Assembly (NCBI GenBank): GCA_036244855.1
Contig: BQKZ01000114.1
Span: 1-64,000 of the forward strand
Reading direction: 5' to 3'
DNA from: Temnopleurus reevesii
Lineage: Eukaryota > Echinodermata > Echinoidea > Temnopleuroida > Temnopleuridae
DNA: 64,000 nt
In this document: positions 57,871 to 64,000 of the stretch, in pieces
Layout: every line of letters starts with the position of its first letter
Position numbering within the stretch: position 1 is the first letter of the stretch
Notes under the pieces: generated by a model
What the model saw: only the letters and a program-made list of their open reading frames with translations
The model's database searches: none
What the model was told of the DNA's origin: nothing
Made by a program: the position numbers and the translations under genes

Positions 57871-58634
57871 TCTTTTTTTTTTTTTAGTGAGTCATAGACA
57901 GTGTAGTTTAGAAATGTCATGGAGATTAATGCTCCATGATATAACAGTTCAAAGGCGGATTGATTATTTTATGCTGTGAATGTGATATTAGTGATGATAG
58001 TCATACCATATGTTTTTATTATTGTTAACCCATTGTAATTCCTATAGACTATGTGCAGGGACTACTAGGTCCCAATAGTTGATGGGTTACAAAAAAAAGC
58101 AGAAAAGAAAAGGGGAGAGAGGGAGGGTAATGTTTTTGTGATGTTATTTAGAAGAGTTTATATTGATGCAAGTCAATTGGAAAAAGAATAGCTAGTAATT
58201 CCAAGTAGACCTGTGATTTATCAGATCTTAGTGGTGAGTGTAATAGATAATAAATTTTTCAAAGTGAATATAGTTGATAAAAAAGGAGAAAGGTGGCTCA
58301 ATTATCTGTGATGGTATTCTAGAGCATTATGAAGGGAAATCAATTACAGGTCTGCTGTAGTAGTCACAATTGTTGCAACTACTGTATGACACACCAATCA
58401 TTGTCTATTACAAATGTCATCGTGTTAGCGTTTGCAAAAGATTTGTGAAGAATGCTTTGTGTCGCAAAATATCCCTTTCTGTATGTAAAGTCACCATCAA
58501 TCAGTATTTTAGTCTTTAAGCATCGTCAATATCATCTTGTCCATTGATAGCATCTTTCCTTAAAGATAATGCCATCATGCATTATTTATCTTCCAAGAGA
58601 GTATATTGATCATTTAATCATCCTTTCTCTTTGC

Positions 58635-59195
58635 CAATGACTCACACTCAGAGACAACCATCCAATATGGGGTACAAAAAGGGGAGAAAACAATTCCAAT
58701 CGAATCTAGATCAAACATCAATAGCAGTCAAGTAAATCCTTTGCGTTGACACACACCCCAATACTGGCAGTTTTATTTCCATACGCTCTACAAAGTAACA
58801 TGTTCGGTTATTTCAATGTAAAATATGCTGTTTTTTGTTTAATATGGCTGATCAGAAGAATTGTTTCTTTTTTTTTATTTGAAGATGCTTTGTGTGCAAA
58901 AAATAAAAAATTTGAAGAAAAATCAAGAACCTTCCAATATGAGGCACAAAGAGGGGAGTAAAGAAATCCAATTGAATCCCAATCAAACAACGATTGCAGT
59001 CAAGTAAATTCTTTTTCTAATAAATATACAAGAAGCATACTTTTATTTGCAGCAGTTTTATTATAGGTCCCCTCCCTTCCCTCCCTCTGTAAAAGAAAAT
59101 AACTAATTGGTTATCGGATAAGTGTGATTCTTTTATTTTGATTTCACATTTGACATTGAAAATGAAAACTTAAAATTTCAAGAAAATCCAAGAGC
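58635..59195. repeat. ~280-bp direct duplication plus partial third unit
   Basis: 'ccatccaatatggggtacaa', 'aggggagaaaacaattccaa', 'tcaatagcagtcaagtaaat' and 'ggcagttttattt' (58660-58780) recur at about 58932-59060. A weaker third set ('aaatttcaagaaaatccaag') follows at about 59170. Confidence 0.8.
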
Positions 59196-60429
59196 CTTTT
59201 AAAGTGACTTGTCTCCTCTGCATACTGAACTGAATTCAAGCAATTATTAAATGATCTTTTCTAGTGCAAAAGTATTTGCATTTACTTGTCCGCAGACAAC
59301 TTGCCATGCTTCATTATTACATCTTATCCAATCATTTTCGTTTGAAATTTGATGCATGTTTTTTTCATAGCATTATCAACATTTTATTCTGAAGAATATT
59401 CATTACCAATCATACAAGCAAAAATTTTATAAGTTGGATATGAAAATTGAAAGAACAATGTGTAGCAAAGAAACAAGCTTGTGTCATGGAACGCTATAAG
59501 ATTAACTGTGAGTAGCTATGCTACAAACTTGTGATCAAGTGCAAATCAACTTCAAAGTGATATGCATGTTTTCATTTGACACGATCTGCACTCTATACAA
59601 GATGCGCATGAAACAATGATTTTGATTTGTGCTTGCTGATAAACTGCAACTTGCAATTGATCACAATTTTAAGCAACACCCACGAAGACTATTTTTATCA
59701 AATCATTTTGATTTTTATACATAACAGATTCTTGTCTCTCAACTAAAATTCATGAGATTCAAAGCATGTATGTTTTTTAGAATGTCCTAAAAGAGAGATG
59801 GTTTCATTCGATCTTGTTAGATATGTAAAGTCTTTTATTTGGCTAAAGAAACTTTCTTATCTCTCAACTTTTGAAAAGATTTAAAGCCTACCTGTAGGAA
59901 ATCCTTGTCTGGGCCCCCAAGCAAGTGCAATAATACCTTACATTAGTTTCAATTCCCTTTTCTTTTTCCCTTTTCATCTAAACCTCTTCGATTTCCCTGT
60001 ACATTTAAATCTCGTCGACTCATGAAACAAACAAGTCCCGCCTAGATAACATTCAACCCAAAATGGATACCTGTACGAGCGGCCTGACATCAAAGCCGGC
60101 AAAGAGTAATTGTACACCTGGAGAAAATTCTCATTACTCGACGGAGACTGAATGGGGAACAAATTGAATGAAATGGAAGCCAGAAGACGATGGATGCAAA
60201 TTGGAAACTGGAGGTTTTTTAAAGTAGCAAGGAGCAGGAGGAGAAGTGATGCGGGATGGATGTTGTTAGAATGTCATGTTAGGAGTAGAAAGGCATAGTT
60301 TAGATGGGAGGGATGGAACATAGCGGAGGGAATCAAAGATTGCATACCTGAAAATACTTGTTGCTCAAAATTATGTTCAGTCGGGATTCTGTCCTATTAG
60401 TAATAGTATTACCCTTGTATTTCAATTTT

Positions 60430-60625
60430 CTTTAGTAAATTGTATAATTTCCATTGAAATTATATTCAATTCAATTAAAGTTTTGTTTTCTTCTCCATAT
60501 ATCGATCATACATACAACTTTTCCTTGATAGGGCTTTGTATAATATCCATTTATGTTATATTCAATATAATTTGATTCAAGTTTGATTTTTGTCCCCATA
60601 TGAATTCTATATACAAAACATTGAT
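60430..60625. repeat. ~110-bp tandem duplication
   Basis: 'ttgtataatttccattgaaa', 'ttatattcaattcaattaaa', 'gttttgttttcttctccata' (60438-60500) recurs as 'ttgtataatatccatttatg', 'ttatattcaatataatttga' and 'tttgatttttgtccccatat' (60536-60602). Confidence 0.8.
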
Positions 60626-62036
60626 GATACAAAATAATACAGTGGTATTTTCCAACAAAACAAGGAAATGTACAAGAGAAAGTTGTAAACAACTCTTTGA
60701 TTCTATTCCATTTTGTCTCCATTTTTAGTGCTTATTTCTTTCTCTGTTATGTTTTTCTTATCCTCTGTGATTGATTATATTGCAGAAAATATGATTTAGT
60801 ATTTATTAGACAACTCTCAGAAAAGAACAACACCAGTGGTACTGAATTAGACTGATTCCTATTATATATTATGAGCTATCTGATGTTGAAATGATACAGT
60901 CTGATATTGCTTGGTGTTCAATTACAATATCATTCATTGCTAGTATTGTTTGAATGTTTTGCACTATTGAACAATATACCAGATTCATGTGAAATGAACA
61001 CCATGGTTTAGGGCCTATTGTAGTGTATAGAAACACTCTATATATACCATTGTTTTCTTATTAATTGAAGTTGAAGATGGAAAAAATCTTGTTTTTGTCA
61101 ACTACAATTTTATTTGTTCATATATGTTTGCACTTTTCTCTTCACACATCCCATTCTTTGTCTTGCCTTCCCAATTTACATTCATTTCATTTTTTGAGGC
61201 GTTATGTTTTCTGTTTGTCTGCCCGTACGTGCATCTGTCATAGGCTTGATAATTTCGGAATCGTGAAACAGATTTTTTCTCTAGTTTGTCTGCATTTATG
61301 CTTCTCATGTTTACTAATACGTGTCTCTAGTTCTTGTAACATATCCCTTACTCCAACCAGTTGAGTTTTGTACAAGACCTATGGGAATTTCCAAATTCAG
61401 GTGCGGATGAGTTAACCTTTCTTTTCCAGCTCAAAAGACCAATTCCCAGGCGTAATCATTATGCATGTCTGAATGTGACGCATCCAAAAAGGGCGATAAA
61501 GATAACCAATGTGGTTTACATGTAACTGATAGCGTTTGCATAATTGAATGTTGGAATACCGCAACAACAATTTCTTCTGAAGATAAACTCCTTGAAAAAA
61601 AAAACAGTTTACATTCTTTTATGTCTCAAACAGAATAAATTGCACAAATATCCCAGTGGCACAAGCGAGACTAGCTGCTATTATTTGTTGATTACTAACC
61701 ACAAACGCACTATTAGTTTTCCCTCACATTATAATGTATTACAAAAGTCACATTATGTAGACATTTTTTAGGAGAATGTCAAAAGTAGAGAGGATTAAGC
61801 TTGCTAGACTATTCAAAATGATTTTACTTTGTTTTTGATGACATCAGATTATTATGAATTTAGTCAAAATGAATATCAAATTGTAATACTTGCCTAATGA
61901 AAAGAAAAACCAAATGATCTAAGTCAAGTTATCTCTATGTCATTTAGCTATTAATCTCCATTATCCTGTATCCGCTGGTAACAGTAATGTGTATATTTAA
62001 GAGAGAAAGAGAGAAATAGAAATAGTCATATACAAA

Positions 62037-62096
62037 CATGCAGAGAGAGGGATAGACTGCAGCTAACATGCAGAGAGAGGGATAGACTGCAGCTAA
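62037..62096. repeat. Perfect 30-bp tandem duplication
   Basis: The unit beginning 'catgcagagagagggatag' at 62037 is repeated exactly at 62067. It lies just after a (GA)-rich stretch (62000-62025). Confidence 0.92.
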
Positions 62097-62221
62097 CAAA
62101 TGTTAAAACCTTTTTAGGTTAAAAGAGTTTTTCTCAGATGTCGAATTTCACAATAGCCAATATAGAAAGTTCACTGACTCTGCAAAGGATATCTCAAAGA
62201 AATGAATCACCGCTTTCAAAG

Positions 62222-62280
62222 AATCGTTGAAATAAGAGCAAGAATCGTTGAAATTAGATTGAGAATCTTTGAAATATGAG
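62222..62280. repeat. ~20-bp short tandem, three units
   Basis: 'agaatcgttgaaataagagc', 'agaatcgttgaaattagatt' and 'gagaatctttgaaatatgag' follow one another. Confidence 0.85.
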
Positions 62281-62369
62281 CATTCTCTGGTTGATTTCTT
62301 AGTGAGAAGGTGGTGATGAACCCTCAGTTGAGGGTGGCGAGATATCAGGAGCAGATCAGTGCAAAAACA

Positions 62370-63020
62370 TGGTGTCGTGTCTCATCCTTATCTGTCTGTC
62401 TCCCTCTCTGTTTCAAATGAGTCATCCTTTTTTTCATCATGGTTGTCATTCGTCACTGTTCATGCCCCTCTGAGTTCCCCTCTCTGGTACTCTATTAAAT
62501 TTTTCAACCCTTTGTATATTTTTCTTCATATTCTTGCTCTTTGTATCTCTCTCTCCCCTACTCTCTCCAACAATAATCCTTCCTTGTCTTTTGCCATTCA
62601 CTCCCTCTTCCTTTTTTTTGTTGGTTATCTTCATTTCTTTGCTCCTTTCCCTCCCCTGTTTCTCCGTCTCTGCCCCTCCCTATCTTTTCCCCCTCCCTAT
62701 CTTTTCCCCCTCCCTATCTTTTCCCCCTACTTCCTCTCTTCTTCTGCTACTCTCTCTCTTTTCCTACCCCTTTTTCATTGCCCCCCTCTCCCAATATTAT
62801 TTATGATCTTTATATTCTACTTCTCTGTTCTCTTTTATACGTTGATAAGCGAATATCATTCTATCTATCCGTAATTATGTCCATCTTCCACCCCCATTTC
62901 TCTGTTGAATCTTTCACAGATAGTGATCCCCCCCCCTCTCGCTCACTCATTACCTATCACATCCCTGTCTGTCACTCTATCTCTTTTTCCCTCTTAAGCG
63001 CTCTCTCTATCTCTTTATTT
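62370..63020 (+). repeat. Polypyrimidine tract with a 17-bp short tandem
   Basis: C/T-rich sequence. At about 62679-62730 the unit 'tatcttttccccctccc' is repeated three times. The 171-residue open frame across it is a composition artefact. Confidence 0.85.
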
Positions 63021-63643
63021 TTGTTTGTGAAATGTAGAGATTTGTAGATGATTAAAACTCGCTATGTTCATATCTCACTAAGATAGCTTCACACAATGTA
63101 ACAGCTTACATTAACAGGCTGTAGATTTTTGTTCTCTCCTCTCTCTCGGATTCAATTTTTCATTTCCTTCCATCAATCTTCCCTTTTCACTTTTTTTGTT
63201 CTTCGCTCTGTCTTGTTTTTTTTTTTAAATATAGATTGTAGGAAATCTGGAGATGATTCACAGTTGTAAGTTCACATCTCACCAAGATAGTTTGAAACAG
63301 TGTAATTACATCTACAGGTTTTTCCTCTTTCTTCTCTCTCCTCTTACTCGTGTCTCCCTCCAACTGTCTCTTCTACTTTATCATCTCTCTCTTCTCCCCG
63401 TTTTCCTTCTTTCATAAAACAGAAGAGGGAGGCAGATGGTTCATGATGGTATGTTCAGATTTTGTCAAGATAACTTCACATGATGTAATTCCATCAACAG
63501 GTTGTTCTTTCATCTTCCTTCCTCTTCCAACTCTGCCTTTCCCTGAACCCCCCTCTCTCTCTCTCTTTCATAGAATGTAAAAAATCTGTGATTCACAGAC
63601 AGTATGTTCACATCTTACTGAGATAACTCCACACGTAATCTCC

Positions 63644-63686
<43 letters not shown>

Positions 63687-63970
63687 TAGAATTTAGAAAA
63701 TAAGAAATCTGTAGGTGATTCACAGACAGTATGTTCCCATACTAAGATAATTCCACACAAGATCACACTATCTCCCTCCCCCTCCCTCCCTCTCTAACTC
63801 ACTCCCCTCCTTATTTTATCTTCCCATTTTCTGCCTGTCTCTTTTCTCTCATTTTCTCAGTTTCTTAAAATGCAAGAGATCTATGTATGATTCACAGTCG
63901 GTATAGTTAGATCTTACTGAGCTAGCGTCACACAATGTAATTACATCATCAGGTTGTTCTCTGTAGTGTC
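63020..63970 (+). repeat. Six-unit tandem array, ~120-210-bp period, pyrimidine linkers
   Basis: A block of the form 'gatgattcacagt..gtatgttcac' then 'atcttactgagataacttca', 'cacaatgtaattacatc' and 'acaggttgttct' recurs near 63045, 63250, 63435, 63580, 63710 and 63880, separated by (CT)n-rich linkers. The array reaches close to the right edge and may continue past it. Confidence 0.88.
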
Positions 63971-64000
63971 TTGATATCATTGACTAATCTTCCATTCCTA

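Larger units (their letters stand above)
47851..64000 (+). other. Putative large APBB intron (open at right edge)
   Basis: After the donor I find no open frame resembling the Fe65 PTB1 or PTB2 domains on the + strand. The stretch is filled with diverged tandem arrays, two nested MITEs, a SINE and pyrimidine-rich DNA, listed separately. Stretches with nothing recognisable include about 47.9-48.78, 49.92-52.3, 53.32-54.27, 56.62-57.4, 59.2-60.4 and 60.65-62.0 kb. That it is a single intron is inferred from the missing C-terminal domains. Confidence 0.55.

Noticed and set aside
62359..62874. 171-residue open frame
   Set aside because: Pyrimidine-rich low-complexity sequence inside the putative intron, with no domain or splice context.
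47845..64000. Downstream APBB exons encoding the PTB domains
   Set aside because: I looked for Fe65 PTB1-like peptide strings on the + strand and found none, so they are inferred to lie outside the window.
1..64000. CRISPR arrays, operons, phage or other prokaryotic systems
   Set aside because: No regularly spaced identical repeats with unique spacers, no dense gene arrays and no ribosome-binding pattern; base composition, introns and SINEs are eukaryotic.
1..64000. Endogenous retrovirus or intact transposase / reverse transcriptase
   Set aside because: No long open frame with such domains and no paired long terminal repeats were seen; all mobile DNA here is short and non-autonomous.

Overview
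This window looks like draft nuclear genomic DNA from an animal, most likely a marine deuterostome invertebrate such as a sea urchin. The sequence is AT-rich and gene-poor. It carries many diverged short tandem duplications, tRNA-derived SINEs and small inverted-repeat DNA elements (MITEs). Its one clear protein-coding exon has GT-AG splice borders and belongs to a metazoan-only adaptor family. The species assignment is inference. There is no sign of bacterial gene organisation, so operons, Shine-Dalgarno sites and CRISPR do not apply.

The only confident gene piece is a long + strand exon at 46457-47844. It encodes about 458 residues of the N-terminal half of a Fe65-family (APBB) adaptor: a long acidic disordered region, a short basic cluster, an aromatic motif shared with vertebrate APBB1/APBB2, and a WW domain very close to the Fe65 consensus. 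The PTB1 and PTB2 domains of Fe65 are absent and must lie beyond the right edge, so 47845-64000 is read as one large intron (more than 16 kb). The sequence before 46457 is intron, 5' UTR or intergenic DNA.

Layout, left to right. 0-0.5 kb: end of a ~205-bp tandem array. 2.5-8.9 kb: SINE tails, a pyrimidine-rich array, a GA-rich tract and a tRNA-Glu-like element with a T7 tract. 10.0-11.1 kb: a seven-unit ~165-bp satellite. 13.1-13.6 kb: a 474-base gap followed by a degenerate 'caagcttgt' repeat. 14-18.7 kb: MITEs, a 100-nt hairpin and SINEs. 20-25 kb: diverged duplications, a SINE and a pyrimidine-rich array. 25.4-26.3 kb: three mobile-element relics. 27.07-27.39 kb: an unassigned coding-like stretch. 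29.2-30.0 kb: a 22-bp minisatellite with an inverted outlier. 32-34 kb: a SINE and an ATCT array. 36.6-37.2 kb: a ~600-bp foldback element. 39.1-39.8 kb: a duplication in which one copy holds a MITE and the other keeps the empty site. 41.4-42.5 kb: a ~528-bp duplication across one N, probably an assembly artefact. 42.9-46.2 kb: a foldback MITE, an ATC/ACC microsatellite and a low-copy repeat. 48.8-64 kb: tandem arrays, a nested MITE-in-MITE and long pyrimidine-rich tracts inside the putative intron.

No novel multi-gene system is visible. The most useful observations are the Fe65 exon and its NPxY motif, several well-dated transposon insertions, two hairpin-forming loci, and a strong bias for pyrimidine tracts to lie on the same strand as the gene.
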